Shown: positions 12,766-25,560, counted from the first letter of the stretch. The stretch is 64,000 nt of DNA from Psococerastis gibbosa (GCA_963971405.1 OZ020489.1:5456001-5520000), one strand, 5' to 3'. Made by a program: numbers and translations. The notes: generated by a model from the sequence alone, not told the origin.

Positions 12766-13597
12766 TGCTTTCCTATTTATACGTAGTATAAGGAAAGCTT
12801 TGTGATGGTCAAAATTTTCGACTCCGAAATTTCAACGGATTTACACGTTTTGAGGTCCCAGGAACTAAAAAAACGAAATGTCAGTCTGTCGCTCTGTCTG
12901 TTCATCGATTTCTGGGCAAACTACAAGGTCGATTTGTATGAAATTCGGTTCACAAAAATCATAACTCGGGACTATTTTTATTTTATTTTGGGCTAACTCA
13001 ATTTGGGGGGGTTTTATTCTCAAAAAACTCCAAAACAACGTCTAAAAAAATTATTTCTCAAAAACGGCTCCATCGATTTCTTTTAAATTCACATATATTG
13101 TAGTCGTTATTAATGTTAATAAAATGCGGGGGGGGGGGTCGCCCCTTGATAGTTTGCTTCTGGGGGTGAAAAAATAAAAATTACTAAATTTTAATGAAAA
13201 ATGACTGAATTAAAATTTTCTGCGAAACCTTTCAATCGATGATTTATACCTTCAGGCATGTTTTATTTATTATTTATTAAATTGAGTAACGAAACCGGAT
13301 AGGTTGCTTTCCCAAAAAAAATATTTGGTTTTGCACAGAAAATTATTTTTTGAAAAAATGATAGAAAATTCAGGCTCAAATGCACTGCGTGCTCTGCCAC
13401 TATTGCTGTGCGGTAATGTGTTGGTCTGACCTATCTATAATTTACCTCACCTCCAGTGACGTCAGGTGGACACCTCTCACCCCTGAGATATCCGAAATTT
13501 AACCATAGGAAAATTATTTGCCATGAAATTACTCTTTGTCTCTATCTACTAATTGATAAATTGGAAAGCCTGTTCGAGTAAACTCGGACCGGTTCTT
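12766..13597 (+). repeat. R850 family copy A
   Basis: Begins GCTTTCCTATTTATACGTAG, contains TTACACGTTTTGAGGTCCCA and AACGAAACCGGATAGGTTGC, and ends CTCGGACCGGTTCTT. Near full length compared with the three other copies. No coding frame is conserved between copies; the G-run near 13130 lies at the same internal place in all copies but varies in length. Confidence 0.65.
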
Positions 13598-14214
13598 TAT
13601 TAATGGGACCAATGAAAAAAGGTAGCAGGTAGCCCCAGGATACAAAAATATTTTTGCCCGATCTAATGTCCCATCTCTCCTATATAGAACTCCAGTTCTA
13701 CTACATGTAAATATCAGAAAAACGGACTATTGTATAATAAAATGAATCCGAATTATATAAAGTTCAAACTGAATCTTACATTGTGATAACTCAATAGCCA
13801 ACCCGTATTATAGGCGGGCTAAACAACCTTAATCTAGATTAAGTCAGTAATGTCCGGCGTATAAATCAACACAGCGGTCTACGTATTTACATTACCTATA
13901 TTTCCGCCCAGAATGTTCACAGACATGTACATTTTACCCCAAATTCCCCATAGCAGTTAATTATGTACTGTTAGCAGTTGATAGGACTCGTACCAGCGCA
14001 AATAAAGAACCGGTACGCGTGAACCCGTACATGCTATCCTATTTATCAATTAAGACAGTACTGTAATACGAGTAGTTCGTAGTTCCTTGTTAAATAATTG
14101 TCCTAGGGTTAAATTTAGAATGGCCCGAGTCCCCCTATCCCAAAGCACTGAATTGATCGTTGGGACGGTTACATAGTCAAGAATGACCAGACTCATATAA
14201 TACAACACAAAGCC

Positions 14215-14385
14215 AAGGACGGATACAGGGGAGGGGCAGTTAGGGCAGCTGCCCCCCCCCCCAATTTAGTTAATCTATTGTAAGTCCATTTAAGACGCTC
14301 TGATTTAATCTTACATGTTTTTCCTGTGACCCTGTTACCCCCCCCCCCCCCCCAATCCCCCAATGGGCTGGATCCGCCCCTGCAA
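14215..14385. mobile_element. Related GGAC/GGCGGAT-ended MITE
   Basis: AAGGACGGATACAGGGGAGG and GGGCTGGATCCGCCCCTG form inverted ends around two C runs of 12 and 16. Confidence 0.45.
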
Positions 14386-14892
14386 ACAATAGTAATAGCT
14401 GTATGGATTGTTAACAATAATACCATTTGAACAGTTGTGGAAGTTATGAAATTACAGAAAATCACAAACCACAATTTTTTTTAAAAACCAAACGTAAACA
14501 AATCTTTCCTTGGCTTACGTCCATAAGAGGCATAACTGCATATGAGTTACGCAATTTCAAATCATTGGTAACAAGCCGTTCAACAGAAACAGGACCCCTT
14601 TGTAAGCGAATATTGCCAACTGGTGTAGTACCTATACGATTCAACCTAACCTCGAAATCGACTGGATTTGTTTACATGATATGACATTGCATGCAGCGGA
14701 GCTATGTAAGGTCAGAGATGACAACAGTAACTAATCTAATGTCTTATCGGCAAAACTTTCGTGCAATCTAGTGCACTACGCTCTCTCTGATTTGGCTTGC
14801 TTTTAATCGTTCCAATTCTAAGTCCACGCCAAATAAGCGGCAATTGCAATATACGATTTTTTTTATAATTTGATCCATTTATGATTTTCAAT

Positions 14893-15310
14893 TTGTACGT
14901 TAGTATAAGGAACGCTTTGACATGGTCGAAATGATCGATTTCGAGATTCCAACGGATATACACGTTTTGAGGTCCCAGGAACCCCAAAACAATTTTACGA
15001 AATTCTTGTCTGTAACTCGATTTGGGGCCAAACTAATTTGATGAAATTCAGTATGCAGGTTCGCAAAAGATTTTTTTAATTAATTGATTAACCTAATTTT
15101 GGGGAGTTTTCAAAAAAACTATTAAAAAATTTTGTAGGCGGCTCCGATTATTTCCTTCAAATTCACATACTGTAGTACTTATTAATGTAAAATGTTTTAA
15201 GAAAAAACAATTTTCCTAAGGAAATATTCCATCGATGTTTTCTAACTTCAGGTATGTTTTAGGTGCTAAATAGAGTAACAAACCCGAACAGGGTGCTTCA
15301 AAAGCAAGGT
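14893..15310 (+). repeat. R850 family, partial diverged copy
   Basis: Starts AGTATAAGGAACGCTTTGAC and contains TACACGTTTTGAGGTCCCAG. It continues through the GGCTCC...TTCAAATTCACATA block and GTAACAAACCCGAACAGG before losing similarity. Confidence 0.5.
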
Positions 15311-15951
15311 TTTGGTTATGAAGATTTTTTTTTTTAAGATAGACCCAGGCCTGGCGGATTGTTTGTCACATCTAAGTCTCGAACCTAGGCCTTCCCATTT
15401 CCTAGTCCAGTTCTCTACCAACTGGATTATGCCAATGTTACGAGAAATGGTGACGCACAAAGAAGCCAAAATAACTGACAATCACAATAAATGACCACTC
15501 AAAATCAATTGTACCTTAAAAGGCCAAATACCATCATTTACAACCAGAAGAATTAATAATGATAATAATAATAATAATGAAAAGGGGTTGCACTACTCAA
15601 CTCGTTAGTAAATAGGGGATCATCGTGCCCATGCAGACAAAAAGAAATTAAGGCGGACTCCCGGCGACTGATAAAGGAGATGGTTGCAAGAAAGCATCGA
15701 TCGGGGGTGGCAAGGCAAGGGTGGCCTCCCCTATTTAATGAATCACCCCAAACAATCCCATAGTTTGGCAACACCAACGTTCTCAGTTCAAAGCCCCCAC
15801 TATTAACAACAACAACAATAAAATAACCTACTTATAAAATTTGGGGACGGATGGAGGATTTAACCAAGTACGCAAATAGGGCAAGAAAGAATCGTACTGC
15901 CTTACTATTTCACATCGTCATTGATGAGCCCGCTGTGGTTTACCCAATGGC

Positions 15952-16113
15952 GGATCCACGGGGGAGATCACAGGGGGTCATGACCCCCCCCCCCCCAAAT
16001 GAGTAAATACATATGATAGTAAAAATGTTTTTTTACAAAAACAATTTCTCGAGAGGGTGGGGGTATAGGCTGCACACCTATACATACAACCCCCTAAATT
16101 TTCCGCTGGATCC
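15952..16113. mobile_element. GGCGGATCC-ended MITE
   Basis: GGCGGATCCACGGGGG at the left and CCGCTGGATCCGCCC at the right, with a C run inside. Related ends occur at 14215-14385 (GGACGGATACAGG / CTGGATCCGCCCC), 8865-8885 and 27510-27540. Confidence 0.5.
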
Positions 16114-16235
16114 GCCCTTGGGAGGGGAGTGGGTAAGTGTTAACATCGAATGAAATCTAATGAAATATCAATCGCAGACCTATCAAAAATATCGGGAGAA
16201 ACAGAAGACATTTTTCAAAGCATTTTGATACATTA

Positions 16236-16751
16236 GGGGTCTTCACAGTGTTGGTGTAGTCGAGTTATACCTAGTTAAGTGTGTTATATCGAGTTAAGTT
16301 AACACACCGATAACCCGATAACCTAGCTAACCAGCGTGCTATCCTAAACGCACTTTCAAGTTGGTTAACTGTGCTATTCAGCTAGCGCTGCGATCGATAG
16401 CTCAGGTTTGACCGCCGCCATCTTTGTCGATTGATTTAAAACAAGCGTTTACAATTTTGTAGTATTTAAATTTATTTGTATTATCTATTATGTCACAAGC
16501 AATTACCGTAAATACTAAAAATTATAATAACCAAAATGAACAAAAAATATAAACAAATGTGGCACTAGAATAGAGTTCTGCCACTTTCTTTAGAAACCGT
16601 GCCACGAACCTCTGACTACTACCACGTTGTTTACCCAGTTAAACACTTTCGATATAGCATGATAACTCACTCACTCCGGAGGTCCACTCACGATTGTGTG
16701 TTAACTTGGATGGCACATCTAACTCGATAACACCAACACTGTGAAGACCCC
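16236..16751. mobile_element. Inverted-repeat MITE, GGGGTCTTCACAGTGTTGGT ends
   Basis: The left end GGGGTCTTCACAGTGTTGGT has its exact complement at the right end, with TA (or ATT if the ends are set one or two bases further out) on both sides. At 516 bp it is non-coding. Sequence near the ends (GAGTTA, GATAACAC, TTAACACAC) is also loosely repeated in inverse. Confidence 0.6.
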
Positions 16752-16988
16752 TATTATTTGTACTATACCTCTTTCTAACACAGATTGGCCACTATTTGAT
16801 TAGTACAAAACACGATTGGTGTGGTAGTCCCGAGGAAGGAGTTACAGAACTGTCGTGTTTGTGAAGGTCACATGTCATATCGAAATGTAGCAGCATTTCT
16901 GTTAACTTAACGGCTATTTGTGACGGCTCTACGATCAATATATCCATGAAAAAAATATGTACAAAAAACGAGTGGTAGAGGTTTCGCT

Positions 16989-18045
16989 GTTACGCCCGCG
17001 GAAGTTGACAGCTAGAGGTGATCTCGTCTAGACCTCCCCCAAAATAAGCGCCTAACCGGTTTTGAACAGGTCAGGTAGTTTGCCTGATCTAATAGATGTT
17101 CGGGTCAACAGTGTGCGGTAAGCAGTTTGAATAGCAGAAGTCAACGTAGGCTAGAGCTTACGCCCGCGGAAGTTGATAGCTAGAGGTGATCTCGTCTAGA
17201 CCTCCCCCAAAATAAGCGCCTAACCGGTTTTGAACAGGTCAGGTAGTTTGCCTGATCTAATAGATGTTCGTGACAACAGTGTGCGGTAAGCAGTTTCAAT
17301 GGCAGAAGTCAACGTAGGCTAGAGCTTACGCCCGCGGAAGTTGACAGCTACAGGTGATCTCGTCTAGACCTCCCCCAAAATAAGCGCCTAACCGGTTTTG
17401 AACAGGTCAGGAGTTTGCCTGATCTAATAGATGTTCGTGTCAACAGTGTGCGGTAAGCAGTTTCAATGGCAGAAGTCAACGTAGGCTAGAGCTTACGCCC
17501 GCGGAAGTTGACAGCTAGAGGTGATCTCGTCTAGACCTCCCCCAAAATAAGCGCCTAACCGGTTTTGAACAGGTCAGGTAGTTTGCCTGATCTAATAGAT
17601 GTTCGGGTCAACAGTGTGCGGTAAGCAGTTTGAATAGCAGAAGTCAACGTAGGCTAGAGCTTACGCCCGCGGAAGTTGACAGCTACAGGTGATCTCGTCT
17701 AGACCTCCCCCAAAATAAGCGCCTAACCGGTTTTGAACAGGTCAGGAGTTTGCCTGATCTAATAGATGTTCGTGTCAACAGTGTGCGGTAAGCAGTTTCA
17801 ATGGCAGAAGTCAACGTAGGCTAGAGCTTACGCCCGCGGAAGTTGACAGCTAGAGGTGATCTCGTCTAGACCTCCCCCAAAATAAGCGCCTAACCGGTTT
17901 TGAACAGGTCAGGTAGTTTGCCTGATCTAATAGATGTTCGGGTCAACAGTGTGCGGTAAGCAGTTTGAATAGCAGAAGTCAACGTAGGCTACAGCTTACG
18001 CCCGCGGAAGTTGATAGCTAGAGGCGATCTCGTCTTGACCTCCCC
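16989..18045. repeat. Tandem satellite, 167-168-bp unit, six copies plus part
   Basis: TTACGCCCGCGGAAGTTGA recurs at about 16990, 17158, 17326, 17493, 17661, 17828 and 17996. Variants such as GGGTCAACA/GTGTCAACA and GAATAGCAG/CAATGGCAG vary together, showing homogenisation by blocks of units. Confidence 0.88.
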
Positions 18046-19534
18046 CCAAATATATAGCATCTATGTGTATACGCCACTGGTACCACCCATTGAAGTACTG
18101 TACAGTAATTCCTGGGGATTTCAACGAAATTATAGCTCTAATAATGACGAGTAAATGAATTGGAAGAGAAGCGCGATAAAATGCAATGTGATTCCGTTAT
18201 CTCGGACGTCAACCTACTCAGGGTCAGCCACATTATAAACATTGACAAAGATACCAGTAACCAGTCCAAATTTCAACTATTTTACATGTAGTAGCAGTAT
18301 GATTTTGGAGTCGGGGCCAGGAGTCGGAGTCAGACCACAATTTCGGCCCATTCACCAAGTAACTCCGGTCGCCAGTATACAAGTATACAATACGTGTAGG
18401 TCCAGACCCTCCCCCCCCCCCCCAAACATTTGCAGCGTACACTAGATAGAATGGAGTTATAAACATATTGAGGGTTATCTCACCTCCGGCGACGTCAGAT
18501 GGACCCCCCTCCCCGAAAAAAAATTCTGGCTTCGACCTACGGAGATACTCCGGCCATGAATGTCTTTTATTTTTATCTATTAATACCACGACATGACACA
18601 TAATGGCACTAACGAAACTCTAGCTAATGTGAGACAAACATTACTGGCCAAAAATGAAGGACTCCATCATAAACAAATGCGCCCTTAATACGAACGGCAC
18701 CCTTACAAAAATTACATTTTTTCTAACTGAAGCGCCGAGAGGTCAAGGGGTTCAAGTGACAAAAATAAACATTCGAGATAAATGCGGCTAAAGTTGGTAA
18801 CTCAGTTGAAAATTGATAGGTTAACTTATTTTCCATTAATTCTATCATTGCCAAAATGACAGATCCCGACGTTCCTGTTGGTTTCTAGGATAAAGAGCAT
18901 GTAGAGTTAACAGCAAGGTGCACTTAACACCAAAATGCAAAAAAGTCACTTACACCCCTCGGCATCTAGGTGTTTCAATCGATATAATATCTAAAATCTA
19001 GTTTCGAACGGGTAACCCAGAAACAAATCACTTGTACACCCCATTTTCAAACTTCCGGAAAACATTCTGCATAACTACCCTTTTTCGTACAAAATGACTG
19101 GAGTAACAAGGCAGAGAAAAGGGGGGATTCAACAGTCTAGCCGATGACCTGCTTTTCCCGCAACAAACTTATACAAGAAGAAAAACACAGAGCAACAAGT
19201 TTGGAAAGCTCAACAAGCAATAGAATGTACAAGATATAAGCTGAAAAGTCCCTGCAAACGACTTTGTTATCCAACTACTGCACACCTGACTGGCCTTCTA
19301 TCTTAATTAATGTCCCTATCCTCCTGTACATACATTGACCCTTACGAGAGCAGCGCGTGTCATCCGACTTCGTCATCGACTTTTCCAGGATTCACTACGA
19401 TAATCTCGGGTGAATCCTTAATAAAGAAGATATGGCACGCAGATATTTATCAGTTATTTCTGCTGTTGTTTCCAACGCCTGCTTTCAGTATTTCTGCTTT
19501 AAGCAAACCTGTCAGCCTGGCTGTCTGTTTGTTA

Positions 19535-19690
19535 ACTTGAGGCACCCTAAGGGCAGACTCCTTCACCTCAGTGAGATGGGGAGTTGACTGACAGGGTAGA
19601 CTGTAGTGGATTCCAAGCCTTTTGGGGAACATTGCCAATCCTTTCGAATGGAAAACCATTCGGTCCCCATCTACATAGTCCAGTTGTCAA
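19535..19690. repeat. P2 copy joined to a SINE
   Basis: GAGGCACCCTAAGGGCAGAC through ACATAGTCCAGTTGTCAACC, running straight into the split SINE at 19692. Confidence 0.45.
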
Positions 19691-19691
19691 C

Positions 19692-20157
19692 CATGCCCTC
19701 CGAAGCATGGCCAGAAAATGTATTCAAGTGTGGGACTCGAACCAACAACCTTTCGGGTGAAATAAACAAAAAATAACAAAAACTTAGAGTTTTAGAAAAA
19801 CTTAGAGTTTTAGAAAAACTTGTTGTAACACATTGCATCTTTTCCTCGAGTTGAGCAAGTCTCAAATCGCAGATAAGGTGTAACTGTGCTAGTGGGTTCC
19901 CTCTGTAGATGGCAGTTCTTGCCGAAAGCGCTCAGGGTTTTATACTAACACAAGTGGGTTTCTTAGACAAAGTTAATTTCTTAACGATTATTTGGGTTTT
20001 ACTAATTCGGGTTGTTATAACAAGTTTTTTTGAAACTAAAGTTTTTTTTATTTTTTGTTTATTAAAATGAAATACCATGAAGTCACGAGTAATCTAATTA
20101 TTTATGTTTCGGGTGAAAGTCGGAGTCTGTACTACTACTCTACATGTCCTGACTAGT
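19692..20157 (-). mobile_element. tRNA-derived SINE split by a 346-bp insertion
   Basis: SINE sequence runs from CATGCCCTCCGAAGCATGGC to TTTCGGGTGAAA at 19762 and resumes at 20107 with the same TTTCGGGTGAAAGTCGGAG. The 12-base TTTCGGGTGAAA is present on both sides of 19763-20106, a target-site duplication of the length made by LINE/SINE machinery. The inserted piece begins TAAACAAAAAATAACAAAAA and carries a triplicated AACTTAGAGTTTTAGAAA motif. The SINE's 3' tail is missing. Confidence 0.6.
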
Positions 20158-20874
20158 GTCGTCTTCCAGGATTAGAGGGGGTGTCGCTTTTATATTGTAC
20201 ATTGTCTACGTTATTTTTTACGGTATATTTAACTTTATTTTACTTCGTAAGCTAAATTGCTTAATTTGGTCTATCCAAGTTGAAAAACAATATCACAGAG
20301 TATTTTTACTTTGTGGTGCACCATGAACCCTCGGACCGACCAAAAATCAGGACACAAGCTACAACTACAAATACTAAACACCAATATATGTCGTCAGAAA
20401 TACAGCAAAATTCAGTTGAATACACTTTTATTTTAGGTCACCAAAGGAAACAACTAACGGATAGCATGATTGCTTATCTGTAATTCCATTATATCAAAAT
20501 GTGGGACTTACTTCCGCAAAGTAAAAACTATCAAGTCTTTGTTATAAATTTGGGACTCGTGCGCGTCCCGTGCTAACATATAAACCCCATAGATGGCAGC
20601 ACAAATACCATTGGCGTAGCCTGTTGGAAGTATTGGCATTCAGCAACCTGTAGTCCGAGCGCTTTGTATGCTGTGCATCCTATTTCTATTGCTGTAGCAA
20701 TTGAAACGAACGTTCGTTCCAATAAATCCATAAGCATACATTTAGAAAATCGAGCAAACTCGGTGTTTCGTTCGTTTCAATAGCTACATCAAATGGTCTA
20801 GATGTCGGCGATAGGGACAGGTTAGGACACCCGGCAGTGGTTCGGCAGTCTCCAAATTGGCATGATGATAGCTA

Positions 20875-21480
20875 CGAGGGCGGATTGAAAAGTCCGTAGA
20901 AAATCCGAGATATGGTGCCACCCCTCAAGGCCAAATATCACCTCATTTGGCCAACTGTCCGATCGTAACTCAGCGCAAGTTTGAACGTTATTCGTTCATA
21001 ATTAACGTCACAATGATTTTCTAAGTTCGTGGTGGTGCAGATAATTGTGAACAATGGATGAAAAAGAATTTCGTGTCGTCATTAAGCATTATTTTTTAAA
21101 AAGAAAAAATGTGCAAGAAACTAAAAAAAGTCTTGATAAACACTATGGGGAGTCTGCTCCATCAATTAAAACTGTATATAAGTGGTTTTAAAATTTTCGA
21201 ACCGGGCATATGGGCACAGAAGCCTCCGAACGCTCGGGGCGGGACGTCACTACGCCAGAAATGGTGAAAAAAAAATCAGTGATTTAGTGCTTGGAGAGTT
21301 AAAACTTTCTACGGACATTTCAAACCACCCTCGTAATCTTGGTGCATATATTTGAGAGAAAAACAAAACAAGTATGCAATTCAATTGGACCTCATGGGTC
21401 CCAAGAAAATGCATCCATAGAGTTATCAAAGAAGAAAAAAACACATCTTCGCTAGAAGAGGCATATATAATGAATTTGAA
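20875..21480 (+). mobile_element. Mariner-like element, decayed and 3' truncated
   Basis: TA precedes CGAGGGCGGATTGAAAAGTC, a mariner-type terminus. From 21054 a frame reads MDEKEFRVVIKHYFLKRKNV and on to SIKTVYKWF, the N-terminal helix-turn-helix region of mariner transposases. A stop TAA follows at about 21189 where the family has Lys. The frame then goes on through NFRTGHMGTEASERSGRDVT before decaying. No right TIR or catalytic D,D region was found. Confidence 0.7.
21054..21290 (+). pseudogene. Mariner transposase N-terminal remnant
   Basis: The open start at 21054 encodes 45 codons of the DNA-binding domain before an in-frame TAA. About 33 more codons after it still resemble mariner (ERSGR..V.TPEMV), with a small deletion near RDVT. 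Only about 80 of the usual 345 or so residues remain, and none of the catalytic aspartates. Confidence 0.7.
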
Positions 21481-21923
21481 AGAGATAGATGATAATGATC
21501 AGTACAGACGTTTGTAAGACTAAACACATGAAGACAGGCGGGTCGGGAGCGAGAATTACAATGCAGAAGCTATACCAGAAGGCAGAAGGTTAAACAATCG
21601 TCTAGAATATTCTGGGGCTATTAAACTAGACAACCGTGAATGAACAGGCATTAACTTGGGCTAATTAGGCACATTGATAACAGGCCAGAATGCATCAGCT
21701 CACACTGCAGCAATTACATTTATTACAGTGGAGCTTATTGAGGATATAGACCTTTCGGCGAAATTTCCACCTGGGATGGGTCATTGATTAAACCCGAAAA
21801 ACGGAATCGAGAAAGGTTTGAGCAGAATGGAAATACCGTTCCGGGGCTTTTATGAACAGTTCCTAAAATATACAGGGTGTGCAGCTCTCTCTACCAATAG
21901 AATAGGCTTTGCTCAAGCAAAAG

Positions 21924-22779
21924 AAAGAACCGGTCCGAGTTCACTCGAACATGCTTTCCAATTTATCAAAATTAATAGATAGAGAAAATTAGTAATTTTA
22001 TGGCAAATATTTTTCCTATGGTTAAATTTCCGATATCTCGGGGGGGGGGGGGGGGGGGGGCGCGGTTGTCCAGTCCACCTGACGTCACTGGAAGTGAGGT
22101 AAATTCTCGATAGGTCAAACAAACACATTAATTACCACACAGCAATAATGGCAGGGCATGCAATGCATTTGAGCGCGAATTTTCTATCATTTTTTTCAAA
22201 AAATAATTTTTTGGGCAAAACCAAATATTTTTTTTGGGAAAGCAACCTATCCGGTTTCGTTACTCAATTTAACACCTAAAACATGCTTGAAGGTAGAAAT
22301 CATCGATAGAAAGGTTTCGCATTTTTTAGTCATTTTTTCATTAAAATTTAGTTATTTTTATTTTTTTACCCCCAGAAGCAAACTATCAAGGGGCAAGCGA
22401 CCCCCCGCATTTTGTCAACATTAATAACGACTACAATCTACGAGAATTTAAAAGAAATCGTTGGAGCCGTTTTTGAGAAATAATTTTTTTAGACGTTTTT
22501 TTGGAGTTTTTTGAAAATAAACCCCCCCCCCAAATTGAGTTAGCCCAAAAAAAAAAAAGGTCCCGAGGTATGATTTTTGTGAACCTACATGCCAAATTTC
22601 ACTCAAATCCACTGAGTAGTTTGCCCGGAAATCGACGAACAGACAGACAGACAGACATTTTGTAAAAACCACTTTTTTGGGTTCCTGGGACCTCAAAACG
22701 TGTAAATCCGTTGAAATCTCGGAATCTAAAATTTCGACCATCACAAAGCTTTCCTTATACTACGTATAAATTGGAAAGC
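21924..22779 (-). repeat. R850 family copy B
   Basis: Reverse orientation, from AAGAACCGGTCCGAGTTCAC to GTATAAATTGGAAAGC. It holds an 18-base G run near 22040 and a C run near 22522. Very similar to copy C at 45055. Confidence 0.65.
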
Positions 22780-23021
22780 AAAAAAAAACTTGCAAAGGCA
22801 TATCGTAGCACAGTTGTTGTCAGGGAATCAATTACAAATGTGTACCAAAACTCAATTTAAATATAATGCCAATTATTCTACAAGGCGTTTAAGGAAAACC
22901 TAAGTATAGCTGCGTTAACAATAAATTATTCCAGATAAACCCGAATGAATATAACACTATAGCTTACGCCTTACGGGAGTTAAAATAAAATAAATTAATA
23001 TGGTTGTTTGTTTCCCAACAC

Positions 23022-23650
23022 TTTTTTTTAAAGGTTAATCGCATTATAATCAATTTAATGAATGTATCCGATTGACCTCTTCAGTCGCCTCTGTAGGTTA
23101 TTACCCGAGTTGAGTTACGACACGTCTCCGATCGTATGGCGTGTAAGGACTCGCACAAGTGCAAGCACGTTACCACCTGGCCATCAAGTCGATAAACCTG
23201 CCTGCAGCATTTCTACTTTAAGCTTTAAGCAAGCCTGGCTGTCTGTTTGTAAACTTGAGGCACCCTAAGGGCAGACTCCTTCACCTCAGTGAGCTGGTGA
23301 GTTGACTGACAAGTTAGACCTGATTATAGTGGATTCCAAGCCTTTTGGGGAACATTGCCAATCCTTTCGAAAGGGAAACCATTCGGTCCCCATCGACATA
23401 GTCCACTTGTCAACCTGAAGGCCTAGGGTTCGATTCTTAATTTGTTTGTTTATTTTCTAACTAGAGGCACCCTAAGAGCAGACTCCTTCACCTCAGTGAA
23501 ATGGGGAGTTGACGGACAGGGTGAATGAGCCTCCTAATCATAGTGGATTCCGAACCATTTGGGGAACATAGTAAAGTCACGCAATTTATTCGGAAGTGAC
23601 CAGGACTCGAAACGCACTTAGACTGACAAGTAGTCTCTGCGCGTTATCTT
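23022..23650. repeat. P1 plus two P2 copies in tandem
   Basis: P1 occupies about 23022-23200. P2 follows twice, each with GGCACCCTAAG.GCAGACTCC and CTTCACCTCAGTGA. The first ends GGCCTAGGGTTCGATTCTTA, a B-box-like sequence suggesting an old tRNA-derived unit. Confidence 0.5.
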
Positions 23651-24810
23651 GTCCCACGATGCTCCCCTGCCAACCCTGTGCACACAGCCAAGTTTGCTGC
23701 AGTTTTGAACAGGCTCTGTTCTCGTGGAAACAATTATTAGTTTGTCAACAGTGATAGCAACATGGCAATTTCAATTCATTTATTTGTCTCAAAAATATTT
23801 GTACAAGTTAAATTGGCGATATGACAAAATCAAACTGCCGGGAGAGGGCAATTTAAATTATAGTACAATGGTTTAACTAATTCCCGGGTTGTTCTTAACT
23901 AGTAGCTTACCCCCCCCCCCCTCCAATTTATGAACTAGATTAGCACCCTCAACAGTAAAAGAGTTGGTGAATGGGAATGACGTCAGCAACGCGTGCGTTT
24001 ACAATGGCCACTCGCCATTGAGGCTAAGTCAAATCGCACGTCATCTTCGCGGGAAGAAACTATTGTAAATAAAAACTAATTACTTCAGCAGTTGGTCAAT
24101 ACTTTGGATATTATAAACCTTAGGGCTTGTTGTGCTGACAATTGCCCTCAATTGCATTAAAATGATTCACTCTGGCCAGCTAGGTCTAAAGGTAATGCAC
24201 GTATGTACCAATAGTCTGCTGCCATCAGTTGTGCGTCATTATTAGCCAATCAGAGCGCTAGTTACATGTCTTTTAGATTACTGATGGGTAGGCTCCGTGA
24301 AGTGATAACAGAATGTAACGGCAACTTAGAGGGGGCAATTCCGAGGCATCTCCCAAACAGAAAATTGAGAAGCGAGAAAGCGGCTACAAGATGTAATTAG
24401 GGGTAAGTGTATTGATATTGTATATATTTGGTTCAATCTCCTATATGGTCAAATAAACCATAACAGGCTTTCAATATATCGTCACCCTAAAGTCAGAAGG
24501 GCGTACCATCAAAGACAACATTTCGAGATCATTGCGTTTCTGTGTCTGTATAACCTAGTTTGCTACAATCAGATATGCCCTCCTAATCTAAAATTTCAGT
24601 CTTATTTTTTAAGATTAAATTTTCCGGTGTATGCAATGGAAGAGCCACTAAATCTGATAACTCAATTTCCCCAAAAATGCTGGTTACACCCTTCTGACTT
24701 TAGGGCCTGAACGTACCCTAACCTTGTTATTAAGTGTACATTGCATTTAAAAGCAGGTGACAGACTATTTCTTATTTCTCACATTTTTTTCCTAATTAAA
24801 TGTGGCTTAA

Positions 24811-25197
24811 GAGGACATGCTACGTAGAAAATGAGCACCCCAAAATTTGTTGTTTTATTGACTTTTTATTTAATTAACAAAGCAAGTCATTAAAAATTTG
24901 GCTCGTGGAAGTTGTAGAAGACTGCTTCACGCATCATGTAATAGGAAATATTAAATTTTTGGTGCCTTAGTTCTTTCATAAATACCAGAACGGACTAAAA
25001 TTATGCGTATTCTGGGATTTTTGGAAGAACTACAAAACCGAAAAGTAAAAATACCCGATTATATGATGCACAAAGTAGTCTTCTACAACTTCCATGAGCC
25101 AAATCTTTAATGACTTGCTTTGTTAATTAAATAAAAAATAAAAAGTCCATAAAAACAACAAATTTTGGGGTGCTCATTTTCTACGTAGCATATCCTC
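24811..25197. mobile_element. Foldback MITE flanked by TTAA
   Basis: TTAA occurs at 24807-24810 and 25198-25201, just outside inverted arms beginning GAGGACATGCTACGTAGAAA. The arms are about 130 bp each and close to complementary, ending in GAAGACT/AGTCTTC near 24922 and 25078. TTAA duplication is typical of piggyBac-type transposition. It is inserted in a fragment of the R850 family, which resumes at 25201 (AGGAAAGCTTTGTGAT). A diverged, arm-less relative lies near 59690-59950. Confidence 0.65.
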
Positions 25198-25200
25198 TTA

Positions 25201-25560
25201 AGGAAAGCTTTGTGATTGTCGAAATTGAAACTTTCGAGATTTCAGTCGATTAACCCGTTTCAAAGGCGGGTATTCCACATACGTCAATCGTCAATGAAAA
25301 ATTGAAAAATGACGTAACAATGACGTAAATTGACGTGGCGGCAGAATTTTTAGTATGTCTTTAATGTCTGCTAAAACGTCATTTTTCAATTTTTCATTGA
25401 CGATTGACGTATGTGGAATACCCGCCAAAGGACCCAGGAACCAAAATAGTGGCATTAACGAAATGTTTCTCCGTCTGTCGGTCGATGTCTGGACAAACTA
25501 CTCGATGGATAGTGATGAAATTCGACCAGTACTCTACGTGTCCCAACGTTTTCAGGTTAC
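25201..25560 (+). repeat. R850 family fragment split by a MITE
   Basis: AGGAAAGCTTTGTGATTGTC at the start, then resumption after the nested MITE with GGACCCAGGAACC, GTCTGTCGGTCGATGTCTGG and GATGAAATTCG. The left side is cut by the TTAA element. Confidence 0.5.
25265..25426. mobile_element. Harbinger-like MITE, copy 2 (nested)
   Basis: Same ends as the element at 5223 but in opposite internal orientation, 162 bp, flanked by AAA rather than TTA. It interrupts an R850 fragment between GTTTC and GGACCCAGGAACC. Confidence 0.62.

Noticed and set aside
16989-18045. Regular repeats that might suggest a CRISPR array
   Set aside because: The whole 167-bp unit is repeated with no unique spacers, and the DNA is eukaryotic; this is a satellite.
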